From Lasiodiplodia sp. COLG20 (lineage: Eukaryota > Ascomycota > Dothideomycetes > Botryosphaeriales > Botryosphaeriaceae), in contig VNWV01000052.1 of the NCBI GenBank assembly GCA_009801085.1, positions 1-64,000 on the forward strand: DNA of 64,000 nucleotides. Reading direction: 5' to 3'. Below the pieces are notes generated by a model that saw nothing but the letters and a program-made list of their open reading frames with translations, was not told where the DNA came from and made no database searches. The translations under genes and the position numbers were made by a program. Positions 43,469 to 54,532 of the stretch are shown here, piece by piece (the first letter of the stretch is position 1; the number at the start of each line of letters is the position of its first letter).

Positions 43469-44461
43469 ATGACTCACCCAACCTACGTCTTCGGCGCCCA
43501 CCAAATCGGCTCCATGTCCAAAGAGGACATCCAATCCTTCCTCTCCATCCTAAAAAAGCACGGCGTCCGCAACATCGACACAGCACGCCTCTACACAGAC
43601 AGCGAGCAGCGCCTCGGCGAAGCCGACGCCGCCATCTCCTTCATCATCGACACCAAAGCTCCCGCCTTCGCGCCCCACTCCCTCACCCGCGACTCCATCA
43701 ACGCCGGTCTAACCGAGTCCCTCGCGCGCCTCAACACGGACAAGGTCGACATCTACTACCTTCACGGGCCCGACGCAACCACTCCCATCGAAGAAACCGT
43801 CGACGCGATCCAGGCGCTACACCGGCAGGGCAAGTTCGCGCGCTTCGGCCTGTCGAACTTCCTGCCGGCCGACGTGCGCCGCATCCACGCGTACGCGACG
43901 AAGCAAGGCGGCGTCGTGCCGAGCGTCTACCAGGGCAACTACAACGCCTTCGCGCGCGCCACCGAGAATGAACTCTTCCCCGTCCTCCGCGAGCTGCGCA
44001 TGTCCTTCTACGCGTACTCGCCGCTGGCTGGCGGCTTCTTCGCCAAGGACCCGGACGCGCTGGCGCAGAGGAAGGCGGAGGGAAGGTTCGACGAGGCGGG
44101 GAATGTGCATGGTGGCATGTACGGCGCGCTGTACAACAAGCCGTCCATGGTCGAGGCGCTGCGGGAGTGGCGCCGGATCGCGGCTGACGTGGAAGAGACG
44201 AGCGTGATGCTGGCGTATCGCTGGGCCGTGTTCCATTCGGCGCTGGATGCGGAGAAGGGAGATGCGATCATCGTGGGGGCGAGCAGGCCGGCGCAGTTGG
44301 ATCAGACGCTGAAGGGGCTGGAGGCTGGGCCGTTGAAGAAAGAGACGGTGGAGCGGATCGAGCGGTTGTGGAAGGATGTTGAGAAGGATGCGCCGCTGGA
44401 TAATTTCAACTCGTTCTTGAAGGAGAAGTTGGAGGCCGGGGCGGCGTCTCGCGGTGGTTGA
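43469..44461 (+). CDS. aldo-keto reductase (AKR7/AKR8-like)
   Basis: Single-exon gene of 330 aa. NADPH-dependent reduction of aldehydes or ketones in the cytosol is expected. Catalytic tetrad positions are visible: Asp in NIDTARLY, Tyr in ARLYTDSEQRLGE, Lys in IIDTKAP and His in YYLHGPD. The barrel continues with FGLSNFLPADV, PSVYQGNYNAFAR, YSPLAGGFF, and a coenzyme-binding end (DAIIVGASRPAQLDQTL). The protein resembles aflatoxin-aldehyde reductase-type fungal AKRs. The start was chosen at ATG 43469 because the 17 upstream in-frame codons begin with TTG. It lies with other redox/hydrolytic genes downstream (48-54 kb). Substrate unknown. Confidence 0.93.
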   Translation: MTHPTYVFGAHQIGSMSKEDIQSFLSILKKHGVRNIDTARLYTDSEQRLGEADAAISFIIDTKAPAFAPHSLTRDSINAGLTESLARLNTDKVDIYYLHGPDATTPIEETVDAIQALHRQGKFARFGLSNFLPADVRRIHAYATKQGGVVPSVYQGNYNAFARATENELFPVLRELRMSFYAYSPLAGGFFAKDPDALAQRKAEGRFDEAGNVHGGMYGALYNKPSMVEALREWRRIAADVEETSVMLAYRWAVFHSALDAEKGDAIIVGASRPAQLDQTLKGLEAGPLKKETVERIERLWKDVEKDAPLDNFNSFLKEKLEAGAASRGG

Positions 44462-45151
44462 GGTGGGTTGGATTCGGATGCAGATGTGCCTTCTGGGTCA
44501 GAGGGTGACAACTTCGATTCGATGGCGCTGGTGATGTGAGCTTCAGGTGCGTGCCGCCTCACTTGCTCATTGCGGGTGGTTGGCAAGCCAAATGATGTCG
44601 GACTGGGCAGGGTCTATCAGTATTAGATACTCCAGTACATTAAATTGATCAAATTTAACCAGGAATCTGTGCAGGAATAACCTTCTCTTTCAATTCTCAT
44701 CGTATATCATATGCAGATGGTGAGACGCTCGCTCTGGTTGCTGCTTCACATTTCACCTCGTGCTCCAAGCTTACTTGTAAGTGCTTAGGTCTCTCAAAGC
44801 ACCCATGATTCCCGATTGCATTGTTCCTCCCAAAATTACCTATGGAGCTCGTAACTGATTCCCTGTTCGTGATGGAGAAAATCCCAGAAGACCCGCTTAA
44901 GTTCCATCACTTCACCAAGTAGCCTTCAAACCGATGAAACCAGTTTCCCTTGGCTTCACAACGAAGGAACCCACTCCAACAACACCATGCCCACAGAATA
45001 GAAGGAAAAAAAAGGCAGAAGCTCCTCTCAAGAGAAGAGACCCCACCAAGAACCCAGAGCCGAACCATATCAACCAATCCACCCATTCTACCCCGCCTTC
45101 CGAACCCCTGCCCCACAAACCTTTCTCCCCCAAATGATGCCAGAACATCCC
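44462..45151. other. convergent intergenic
   Basis: 690 bp after the aldo-keto reductase stop, before the stop of the minus-strand low-complexity gene. No gene was seen. Confidence 0.5.
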
Positions 45152-47388
45152 CTACAGCCTCGACCTCTGCAGCCTCTGCAGCGGCAGACGCGATACGGGC
45201 GGATCAGACAACCTCATCGCCGGCGGCGGACCGGAAGACTGGCGCGTCGAGACATTGTTGGCGCTGCGACGGTACCTAGGCGGCAGCAGCGGCGGCGATG
45301 GCAACGGTGCCGGGGACGGCAGCGGAAGCAACTGTGGTGATGGCGGTGAAGGCAACTGTTGGTGGTGGTGGCGCTGCTGGCGGATGATCTGGCGAAGCGT
45401 CTGGTTCTCGTCGTCTCCGCCACTCTTCTTGCGCGCCAGCTTCGACTGCCAGCCGGATTGGTTGAGGCGGGCGTAGCTGTCGCTGGTGGGGATGGTGGCG
45501 GCACCGTCAGGCTCGGACTGTTCTTCTTCTTCGAGCATGAGGGCGTATATCTGTTCTTCGTCGCGTGGGTTGAGGAGCGGTGGTGGTGGGGCGGTTGGGA
45601 AGGGGCCGCCGCCGCCGCTGGGGCGGAGTCCGCGCAGGTTGTTTGGCGCGCTGGGGCTGTCACGGTGAGTCGTGGTGCCGTTGCTGGGCATATAGCCGTC
45701 CGAGCAGCCGCTCGAAGTGACCAGTGATGCTGCTCCTCCTCCTCCTCCTCCTCCTCCTCCTCCCCTCCTCCTCCTCCTCCTCCTCCTCCTCCTCCTCCTC
45801 CTCCTCCTCCTCCTCCTCCAAGTTCATGCAGCTTCCGCTCCGACGACGACGACATGGAAGAAGACGAATAGCGCTGTCCGGGGTTCGGAAAAAGCAGTGA
45901 CAGGATCTCCCTTTCTAGCTTCTCCAGCTCCTCGGGGTAGGAGTCGTCACTGTTGCTGCTCTCGCTTCGAGCACTGCCTTCGCCCAGCTTGCGGCTAACC
46001 AACGACTTCTTCTTTTTCTCCCCCACCATCTTCCTCTCACGCACCGGCGAACATGCCGTCATCGCGTTCGCGCTCACCGGCTTCCTCCTCACCACCGGCC
46101 CATCCCCACCATTCTCCAGAACCTTCCCACCCTTTCCATCCCGCAGCGACGATGCCGACGACGACGACGCACCAAGAAACGAAGACGAAGAAAACGGATA
46201 CGTCCCACCCCCACCCCCTCCCCCTCCGCGCAAGCCCTCCCTCTTCGCGCGCCGCGTCAACGACGGGGGGAAGAGCAGGCGCCTCGGCGTAGCAGATGCC
46301 TGCAGGTTCTTCTCGACGCCAGCTTCTCCACTGCTACTGCTGCTGACCGCGGCGCTGCTGGATGACCATGACGATGATGCTGTCGTCGCTTGTGTCGATG
46401 CTGTGAGTGCGGTGCTGCTGCTACCCGTCGTCCCGGTGACGGTGCTGGACGCTTGTTGCTGTTGCTGTAGCTGCATCTGCGGCCTCAACCTCGGCGGCGG
46501 CGACACCGGTGGTGAGAGGGGTGCCGTCGCAATGCCCTGGCGTCTCACCCGGTGAGCGACATTGACACGGAGCGGCTCCGGCACCAGCATCGCGGACGAA
46601 ACGGTCGCAAAGGCAGGCAACGCACCGCCGCCATCACCACCACCACCACGTCCATGGACTGCGTTTCGCCTGCTGATGTTGCCGGGGCTGTGGTGCAGTA
46701 CGGTGGAGAGCGAGTTGTTTGATGTCGTTGTCGGCTTAGGGAGCGATGATGGTGGTAGAGGTGAGCTGCTGGTTGGCGGCATGGTGGTGGTGTTGTCGAG
46801 TCTTGTCGAGAGAGGGTGGTGGACGAAGAAGCGGCTTGGTGTGCGTTGGATGGAGGGGAGGGTTAAAGAGGGTGAGAGAGTGCCTGGAGTGACGGTGGGT
46901 GTTGGAGGCATTGTGGTGGGTGTTGTGGAGGTCAACTTGGATGAGGTGGGGAGGTTGATGGCGGGTTGGGTGGTCGGCGCGCTGTTGCGGTTGTTTACGG
47001 TGACTGCGGCGGGGTTGTCATGGAGTGAGGCGTAATCGAGTGATTGCGTGTCTCTAGAGGTGGACGTGTCGTGGGTGCGCGGAAGTGTTGCTGCTGTCAA
47101 GCCGGATGAAGACGACGTGGAGGCCCTGGCCTTCTCTGCGCTGCGCACCGGGGTGCCGTCCGAGATGGAGCGCGGACGGTAGAAACGGCGCTTCTTGTCT
47201 TGCCTGTGCTGGAAGGCGCTTGGTCTGCGGTTGTAGAGGCTGAAAGACTTGACTATGCTGGGTGTCGGCTTCGGGCTTGGAGTGATGCAGGGATGCGCGT
47301 TGCGCGCCTGAGAAATGAGGAAAAAGTCCTTGTCCTTCCCGGCCTGCGATGAGGAGGGAAGACTACGTCGGGGAGTTGCAGTTGTCAT
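45152..47388 (-). pseudogene. Ser/Pro-rich low-complexity protein with a frameshift inside a TCC microsatellite
   Basis: From ATG 47388 (MTTATPRRSLPSS) a frame runs to the microsatellite at 45733-45819. It is Ser/Thr/Pro-rich with basic patches (KSFSLYNRRPSAFQHRQDKK, RFYRPRSISDGTP) and an ordered helix (SYPEELEKLEREILSLLFP). The repeat encodes poly-Gly, but one unit lacks an A on the coding strand (GGGG at 45762-45765), so the frame slips to poly-Glu and then to unlikely Arg/His sequence ending at 45214. The protein-like continuation (DEEQIYALMLEEEEQSE, SDSYARLNQSGWQSKLARKK, ENQTLRQIIRQQ; stop 45152) lies in the frame a complete unit would give. So the gene is either one mutation from intact, length-polymorphic, or misread at the repeat. 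No domain recognised. The helical and basic motifs suggest a cytosolic or nuclear regulatory or scaffold role, but this is a guess. Confidence 0.55.
45733..45819. repeat. (TCC)n trinucleotide microsatellite, about 29 units
   Basis: Near-perfect CTC/TCC repeat of about 87 bp with a single irregular CCCC at 45762-45765. It lies inside the coding region of the minus-strand gene and is the site of its frame change. Confidence 0.95.
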
Positions 47389-47929
47389 GGTTTGGGGAAC
47401 GCGACCGGGAGCTTTTGTGGCAGGGTCGGGGCAGTGAATGGTCTCGGGATATTGGATCATGCGGGAGAATCGGACGCTGGCCGGGAAACGTCAGGGCTGC
47501 CTTGGAAGAGCTGTCACAGGGTGCGTCAGGTGAATGACACGACGTGACTGCTTGTTTACAGTGATTGTTGTGGGGACTTTGGGGTTTGTTGAGGGATGGT
47601 GGAAGTCCGGTCACCCAAAAGTGGTTCTGTAGCCACAAATGGAAGCCCAGGGCCGCATGCACGATCTTCAAACCCGACAAAAGCACGCTAGCTCAGTAGA
47701 AGAGGAAACCCAAGGGTATGGTATGAGCGATCCGATATCTTCAATATTCGCTTCAGTTGCTTATGATTTCTTGCTGCTTTTAGCCTTTGCCGCATTGACA
47801 CAGCAAGGAATAATCCGCGCCATATTCTACTCTGTCTGATCTATCCGTATATATAGCATCCCGGCACAAGTCTCCTCATCCCGCCCCTTCCCCGCCTACA
47901 AAACCCCTCTCTCAAAAACCTCCCCCTCC
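47389..47929. other. intergenic
   Basis: 541 bp between two minus-strand genes; promoter side of the low-complexity gene. A tRNA-A-box-like string at about 47690 has no matching B box, so no tRNA is called. Confidence 0.5.
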
Positions 47930-49085
47930 TCACGCCGCCTTCCCAGCCGCCGCCTCCTCCAACGCCACCATCTGCCCCACCAAATCCACCACCGTCTCCT
48001 CAAACCTCTTATAACTCACCCCCAACTCCCTCGCCGTCGTCTCCCCATCCAACCCATAGCTCGGCGCCGGCAACGTCTCATCATCCGCCGGCTCCCTGCT
48101 GCCCACCGGCTCGCGCTCCCTCCCGGGGAACCTCTCGCGCACGACCCGCGCCGCCAGGCCGAACGAGAAGTGCTCGGGGCTAGCCGGCGTGTAGCGCTTG
48201 CCGCCGGCCTCATCCCTCAACAGCGCCTCGACGTGCGCGTGCGCCAGGTCGCGCACGTCGATCCACAGCGGCACGCGCGCGGCGGGCAGCGGCTGGCTCT
48301 TATCCAGCACCGACCACAGCTGCGCGTTGGACTCGTTCAGCGCAGAGGGCGTGGCGACGCCCGGGTGCGCGACGGGGCCGAAGACCATGGGCGGGCAGAG
48401 GGTGACGAGGTCGAAGTGCGGTTTCTTCTCGCGCACGTACTCCCAGGCTTCCAGCTCCGCGAACTTCTTGGAGCCGCGGTACGCGACGACGGGGGTGGTG
48501 GAGGGGTCGATGGAGTCGGCGTAGGACAGGGGGTTCCAGTCGGCTGCCGTGTAGGTGAAGTCGGGGTCGGGGGAGCGGGAGATGTCGACGACGGCGGCGA
48601 AGGAGGAGGTCAGGACGAGGCGGCGGACGGTGGGGGTGGAGGCGGCGGCGGCCAGGATGGCGCGGACGCCGTTGATGGCTGGGAGGACGAGTTCGCGCTC
48701 GTTGTTGGTGATGTTGTAGTTGAAGGGCTGGTGGTGCTGTGAGTCCATCTTTTCCGATTCAATTGGGTTAGGTACTCACGCTGGCGACGTGTATTATGCC
48801 GTCGACGCCCTTGACGGCGTCGGTGAGGTCCGTCTTGCCCTCGAAATCGGCTACCTCGACGAAGTCCAGCTGGTCTTTCCATTGCGGGCGCGCGGCGAGC
48901 ATCTCGTCGGCTTTGGCTTTGGAACGGGCGGAGCCGCGGACCTTGTAGCCTCGTCGGAGTAGAGTGTCGACGACATGGCTGCCGATGAAGCCAGTGGCGC
49001 CGGTGACGAGGACGTAGCTGGTCGATTGTGTGAGATGGGCATAATGCTGTTTTTTTTAGCAATGGACTAACCTTGGGTTTGGCAT
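47930..49085 (-). CDS. NAD(P)-dependent epimerase/dihydroflavonol reductase-like protein (extended SDR)
   Basis: Minus-strand exons 49072-49085, 48780-49017 and 47930-48727 (349 aa; introns 54 and 52 nt, phases agree). The Rossmann start YVLVTGATGFIGSHVVDTLL carries the TGxxGxxG motif of extended SDRs. GIIHVAS, RLVLTSSFAAVVD and active-site YRGSKKFAE (YxxxK) follow, then LCPPMVFGP and WIDVRDLAHAHVEALL. The protein resembles fungal ketoreductases / dihydroflavonol-4-reductase-like / Gre2-like methylglyoxal reductases, using NADPH. The N-terminal exon is only 14 nt. It is adjacent to a P450 and a hydrolase, suggesting a small metabolic group, but the substrate cannot be named. Confidence 0.93.
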
Positions 49086-49523
49086 GGCTTGAGACTACGA
49101 ATGTGCTAGAGAATGGCTGTGGTTTGGCAGAAAGAAGTTGTGGGAGAAGTTGTGCCCCTCCCCCACATGACGGCATGGATTTGCGCGAGTCAGGGCAGCT
49201 TCGGCCACAGCTCGCCCGAAGCTGCAGAGAGCTCCACTCGCCTCCGTCATAAAGTTTGGAGTAGAGATAATGAAGTCGTGGCCAAGTCCTGCATTACCTG
49301 CAGCACGTCGGTAGAGTTTCTTTGCACGCGGGGCGTGCGACAGGGGTTACCATGCTATGCACGGCTGACATCAGTGTGACCTTCCTCTGCACGGCTTATT
49401 GGCAAATCGGATGAGTTATAATTTTAGCCTTGTTATACTACAGACGGTAGCATAGATAAGAGCTAATTGGAGAGATATGGACTGCTAACGACTGCTGCCA
49501 AACTGCCAAGCATTGATGGGACT
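49086..49523. other. intergenic
   Basis: 438 bp between the epimerase start and the P450 stop (both minus strand). No gene was seen. Confidence 0.55.
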
Positions 49524-51185
49524 TCATGCCACCGGCTTCAACCTCACGACAAGAGGATTCTTCTCCCAGACGAGATACACTTTCTGATCAAGCCAATTCT
49601 TACTCTCCGGCATGAGCTCAAGGTCAAAATGATACAACACCTGGGCAATAACGATGCGCATCTCAATGTACGCAAGACTGGCAAACAAATCAGTCTCTGT
49701 TTCAATCAGAATGGAGGATATGAACTTACTTCCGACCAATGCAGTTCCGTGGCCCGTAATTGAACGGCTGTAACGCTTCTCTCTTGTCATTCGCCCACCG
49801 CGGATCTTCTGTATCGATGAAGCGCTCTGGAATGAACTTGTCCGGCTCGGCAAAGTTTAAAGGCGACCTGTGCGTAGCGTAGTGGCTCATGCCCAGAAGG
49901 GAATCTCCGGGAATGTGCTGGCCGAGTATGGTAGCACCTTCGGGTGGCGTGCGGCGCGGGTGGCTGTTCATGGACGGAGGGTATACGCGGAACGTCTCGT
50001 CAAGACAGGCCAGCATGTACGGGAGAGCATTGACACGGCTCAGCGTGATCTCGTCGGCAGATGTAAACGCGCTACGGACCTCGTGAACCAGCTTTTTGTA
50101 CACCTCTGGGTGAGTGAGAAGGTAGTATGTCGCTCCGCTGAGCAACGTCGCTGTGGTTTCGCTACCGGCGATAACTAGGACTGGGCCATTGCTGTCGATG
50201 TCGCGGGAGTGCAGAGTACCTTCTCTCTCTGCTTTGAGAAGATTGGTGAGAAGGTCAGTGTACGGAGGGTCGTTCGCTCGTCGGCGGTCCAGTTTCTCTT
50301 GTGTGAGATGCAGACCGCGCGCCCGCTTCTCCTGGATTGGCCTGGGGATGAACATAGCCAGCAGTTTCTGCACCGTTGGACCGCCCGTGCTCCAGACGCG
50401 ATTGATTGCGCGTGCCTACCCTCCGAATTTGATGGCCGCCCCGATTGCAGAGACCCATGGGTGATAGTCCGAGTTCTGAAGACAATCGAACGACTCGGCA
50501 AGGGCAAGATGTCCGATCACATCGAACGTAGTGTACTACATATCTTAGCAAGATTGTTATATGAGGCAATGCTTTGTGTGCTTACGTTGTACCACTTGAC
50601 CATATCGACAGTATTCCCAGCTTTCGCTTGCTCGCGCAGTCTACGTATCAATATTTGAACGTACTGGTTAATGACTGGTTCTTGTTCACGCAAGGACTTG
50701 TCCGAAAAGGAGTTGGCGAGGAGGCGACGCATCTTGGAGTGCATCTCCTTGTCGGCGTGTATGATGCTGGGATGTGCTTTGTCTGCATCAAAGTTCTGTG
50801 ATTCGTCTTTCTTGTTCTCTGGAATTCCATTACGATGGCCGTAGATGTCCTTCCAAGCCTTGGGGTCAGTGAAAGAAAGCTCGTTCGGCGTCATCCGGAC
50901 CACGGGGCCGTATTCGAGGTGCAGCTTGTGAAGCAGAAAGGGAACATCGCCCTTGAATGAGTGGTAGATAAACCACAAAATGCTGGCGCGGGTGTACCAT
51001 GGCCCAGGGTAGGAGCGTAATGGGTGAAGGAAGAGATTGTAGAAAACTAAGCAACCGAACCCGGCTAGGAGCTTCAATTGGTCAACACAAAGTCATATCA
51101 TCACTGACAGAAGGATACTTACGGTTATTGCGGCTGCACCAAGAAATCCCGTCAGACTTTGGGGAAGCAAAGAAAGAGTAGCCAT
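49524..51185 (-). pseudogene. cytochrome P450 monooxygenase with one premature TAG
   Basis: Minus-strand exons 51123-51185, 50586-51071, 49730-50535 and 49524-49677 (502 codons, phases agree; introns 51, 50 and 52 nt). The N-terminal membrane anchor is split over exons 1-2 (LTGFLGAAAIT, LLAGFGCLVFYNLFLHP), followed by the Pro-rich hinge (YPGPWYTR). Helix C WxxxR is not evident. The I-helix motif is VIAGSETTA, ExxR is in LDETFRVYP, and the heme-binding loop is FNYGPRNCIGR. The family resembles isotrichodermin-hydroxylase-type fungal P450s of the ER. In exon 3, TAG at 50416-50418 follows AAIKFGG and precedes ARAINRVW in the same frame. The only splice options that would remove it are introns of 30 nt or less, so it is a genuine in-frame stop. 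All catalytic motifs lie downstream of it, so only read-through would yield enzyme. Confidence 0.82.
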
Positions 51186-52094
51186 CTTCGCGTTCTTGTT
51201 CGAATGATGAACGATAGTAGAAGAGAAAGCACACACATATATATAATTGCTCTACATCTTTCAGACTGCTGATCTATAGTCGGTGTACTCGAATGCATAA
51301 AATGAAAATTACGTTGCCTGTTTTCCTGCTCATCACCGGCCAGACAGCGGCAAGGAGTTCTAGTGCACTCGGGTAGGCTTGGTGTTCGTACCCGACGATC
51401 GTGGTCTCGGCATCCGCAGCGACCGTCAACCGATGCATAAGGGCAGCAGCAGATCCCCAGGCGTGCACTCACCTCGGTGTTATCGGCCGAAAGCACCATT
51501 CTCGCCCAGACGCCCCACTGATGCAAGGCTATGAGCGACGCACGCGGCCGGTGAGCACACGCGCACGACACAACGTCGATTCCGCTCCCCGAGACAACCT
51601 CGCACAGCAGCCACGGGGCGATGATGCGATGAGCGGCCACGGCGTTTTGCGCCATTTAAACAACGAGCCAGTCCCCTTAGCTTGCTGACCTCCACAATGG
51701 CCATTGTTAAGTCGGCCACCCGCTCCGGAATGCCTCATAGGAGCAAGCCACCGGACCCTTGTGACGCAAGACCGGGGTTTGGCTTTGCGGCTTGCCGCCA
51801 TCGCTAGCATCATCGCACACAAGCGACGCGCGAGGCGAGCGAGCCTTTTCCTAAAGTGGTAGAAGGTGCAGCGGCAGGGGTATGCCGAAATGCGGGGACT
51901 ACTTACAGTAGATCCCATGCGCCAGACCCCCGGCTAGTAAAGGTAGCTGCTGACATTTCTCACTCTGCTGGTCCCGGGAAAAGATAAAAAAGAAGCTCAT
52001 CGCACGGCAGTAGGGGGAGAAAAAGAAAATCACGCAACCTTCTTTCCTCCTACTCTTTCACAAACTTTGTCTCTCTCTTATTTCAACTGCATTA
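51186..52094. other. divergent promoter region P450 / alpha/beta-hydrolase
   Basis: 909 bp shared upstream region. ATATATA at about 51238-51244 lies about 55 nt before the P450 ATG and is a good TATA candidate. AAAAGATAAAAAAG at about 51978 lies about 115 nt before the hydrolase ATG. ORFs inside have no recognisable content. Confidence 0.45.
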
Positions 52095-53607
52095 ATGGCC
52101 CCTCGCCCGAGAACAGCGGATTTGAGGCTTGGCTTTTTCGAGAAGCTGAGCCTCGTGCCCATTCTCGCGGCTGTTTGTACGTTCTGATCAGTTCTACACT
52201 GAAGCTTTCAGTCTGCATGGCGCTAACTCCATGAATCCCTGGTGCATAGTGGGGAAGACGTTCTGGACGGCATTGACGGCCAAGTTCATATCGAAGCGCA
52301 AGCGGCCTTCCTCGTTCGCGAGGCTGATGGGATACACGGCGCTACGGACGCTCGTCACACATAATACCTCGAGAACGGAGCAGTATGGCCTCTGAACTAT
52401 TACAATTCGCGAGAGAAAAAAAAACAATTTCAACGGGGATCACGTATGGCTGAAACGCTTTTATCTTCTTCTGGCAGAGCTCTCGCACCGGGGACAGATG
52501 ATTCCTACCTCGCGTACTGTAAACGCTTCAACGTCCAACCCGTCACCGAAACCCTCAAGGACGGTACAAACGCCTACTGGGTCGGCTCCAAGGGCGCCGA
52601 GAAAGTGTGGATATTCTTCCACGGTACGTCCTCCCTTTCCTCCCTTTCCTCCCTCCCCTCCCTCTCCTCCCACCCCATCCGCAGAAAAAAAAAAAAAAGA
52701 AAGAGCCTCCACATCTCACGGATGGAAAACAGGCGGCGGCTACTCCGTCCCCGCCGCCCCGGAGCACTTCATCCTCCTCCACTCCCTCATCCACGACCTG
52801 AACAACAACAACGACAATACCACCAAGCTCGCCGCCCTCGTCCTCCACTACGACGTCGCCCCCTTCGCCGCCTACCCGCGCCAACTAGCCCAAGCCGCGC
52901 AGCTCCTCAACCACGTCCTCCGCACCCTCCGCGTCCCCGCGCACAACGTCATCATCGGCGGCGACTCCGCCGGCGGCAACCTCACGCTCGCGCTGCTGAG
53001 CCACATCCTGCACCCGCACCCCGAAGCACCAGCGGTCGACCTAGCGCCCTCGCCCACCTCAGCCTCGGCCTCGGCCTCGGCCTCCTCCTCCTCCGACGGC
53101 GACGGCGATGGCAACACCAGCGACCACAGACTCCTCGCCGCCGTCCTCATCTCCCCCTGGGTCTCCTTCGACACTTCCACGTCCTCCTACACCCGCAACC
53201 GCACCCGCGACATGATCAGCGCCAGCTCCGTCACGCGGTGGGCGACGCTCTTCCTGGGCGGGCGCCCGACGGATCCGTACAACGAGCCCGTCGACGTGCC
53301 GGCCGGCTGGTGGAAGGGGCTGGACGCGGCCGCCGTGCGCGACGTGCTGTTCCTGGCGGGCGAGTACGAGGTGCTGCTGGATGGGATACTGAACTGTGTG
53401 GAGAGTGTGAGGAATGAGTGGGGGAGGGGGAGGGGGAAGGGTGGGAGCAGCGGAGGGGGAGAAGGAGGAGGACAAGGGGAGGTGGCGTGCGTGGTTACGG
53501 AGGGGGAGGGGCATATTAGTTGTTGGGTGGATACGATGTGGGGGTTTGGGAAGGAGGAGCTGAAGATGTATACGGAGATGAGGGAGTGGTTGAGGGTGAG
53601 GGTTTGA
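52095..53607 (+). CDS. alpha/beta-hydrolase fold-3 esterase/lipase (HSL family)
   Basis: Exons 52095-52176, 52250-52382, 52478-52623 and 52733-53607 (411 aa; phases agree; intron 1 has GTACGT, GCTAACT and CATAG). The N-terminus resembles fungal membrane-associated steroid/fatty-acid esterase-like proteins (MAPRPRTADLRLGFFEKLSL). Oxyanion motif HGGGY is built across the third intron. Nucleophile elbow GGDSAGGN, acid in LFLAGEYEVLLDG and His in EGEGHISCW complete the triad. A Ser/Ala/Asp-rich insert (about residues 220-245) and a Gly-rich loop (about 350-370) are unusual low-complexity insertions in the fold. It hydrolyses esters of small or lipidic substrates; the specific one is unknown. It is divergent from the broken P450, so the two may have been co-regulated. 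Confidence 0.92.
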
Positions 53608-54016
53608 GGGAGGGTGTGAGGAGAGAGTTGACATATGGTGGTGGGTGGTTGGGAGGGTGGAGGAAATTTGCTTTGGTCGGGTGGTGCGCTGTTTTCATTT
53701 TTGCTTTCTTCGTCCAGCGTGAGCGCATGTCGGTTGTCGTCTTTTTTTGTTTTTTATAATCCGTCGATCGTGCTGGCCATGATTGTGCGCATCTCGGGCA
53801 TGCAGGTCTAGGCGGAAACATGCGGTGGCTTTCGTGGGGTGCAATTACTGAGCGGAAGATCTTGAGGGTGCTCTGAGGTATATAAATCGAGAAGTTAGCC
53901 TCTCCTTTCGCCCACAGTGGCAGAGTGGTAACTACTCCAGTTACCATCAAAAGAACATGCTAACTTCACTTGTGATAGGTCGAAAAAAGAAAAGGACAAA
54001 AACAAAGAGCAGCTGC
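53608..54016. other. convergent intergenic
   Basis: About 410 bp between convergent genes. A tRNA-like A box (GTGGCAGAGTGGTAA, about 53917) lacks a B box and acceptor stem. No gene is supported. Confidence 0.55.
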
Positions 54017-54532
54017 CTATCCACAATAAAAATCCCAATGAAGCCTTGGGCAAGCTTGGGGGGTTTTCCCTGTCAAAAAGGCAAAAAGGTCTTCTGTCCG
54101 CCGAGCTACGACTCGGATGGACAGGTGCAGGTTTTTTGCTATTTTTTTCTTTGGTCCGTCTTCGTTCCGGTGGTCGTGCTCCGCCAAACCGGCTCGCGCG
54201 AGCCTTTCGTTCCTCTTGGACTGGGCTACGGCTTCATCGGCAGCCTTTGCCACGACCTTGCCGACTTCCTGCAAGAGGTTCTTCATCCATTCTTCATCGA
54301 TCTGGATCGCGCTGTTGCGCTCTCGTTCCTCCTCTGCCTCGCGGGCTCCCTGGGTCTTGGCTGCCCGCAAGGCCTGGATCATTTCGGCTTCGGAATACGA
54401 TCGTTTCACCGCCACTTTCTTTTGTTGAACATGTTTGCCGGAATCCTTTCCAAACACCCACTTCTTGAATTGAAAGTCCTCCGTGAAGATCCCATCTTTC
54501 ATAGCCGGCATTTGAGTGTTTTCGAATTCCAT
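54017..54532 (-). CDS. small charged hypothetical protein
   Basis: Single-exon ORF of 171 codons from ATG 54532. The first 130 residues are rich in Lys, Glu, Ala and Arg and look helical (FQFKKWVFGKDSGKHVQQKK, EAEMIQALRAAKTQGAREAE, EEWMKNLLQEVGKVVAKAAD). The tail (LFAFLTGKTPQAC...) is less convincing, so the true end may be spliced. No family recognised. Expressed status uncertain. Confidence 0.5.
   Translation of the reverse strand: MEFENTQMPAMKDGIFTEDFQFKKWVFGKDSGKHVQQKKVAVKRSYSEAEMIQALRAAKTQGAREAEEERERNSAIQIDEEWMKNLLQEVGKVVAKAADEAVAQSKRNERLARAGLAEHDHRNEDGPKKKIAKNLHLSIRVVARRTEDLFAFLTGKTPQACPRLHWDFYCG

Noticed and set aside
47685..47760. tRNA-like A box (TAGCTCAGTAGA)
   Set aside because: No B box and no cloverleaf pairing downstream.
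53905..53990. tRNA-like string GTGGCAGAGTGGTAA
   Set aside because: No B box (GGTTCGANNCC) at proper distance and no acceptor stem.
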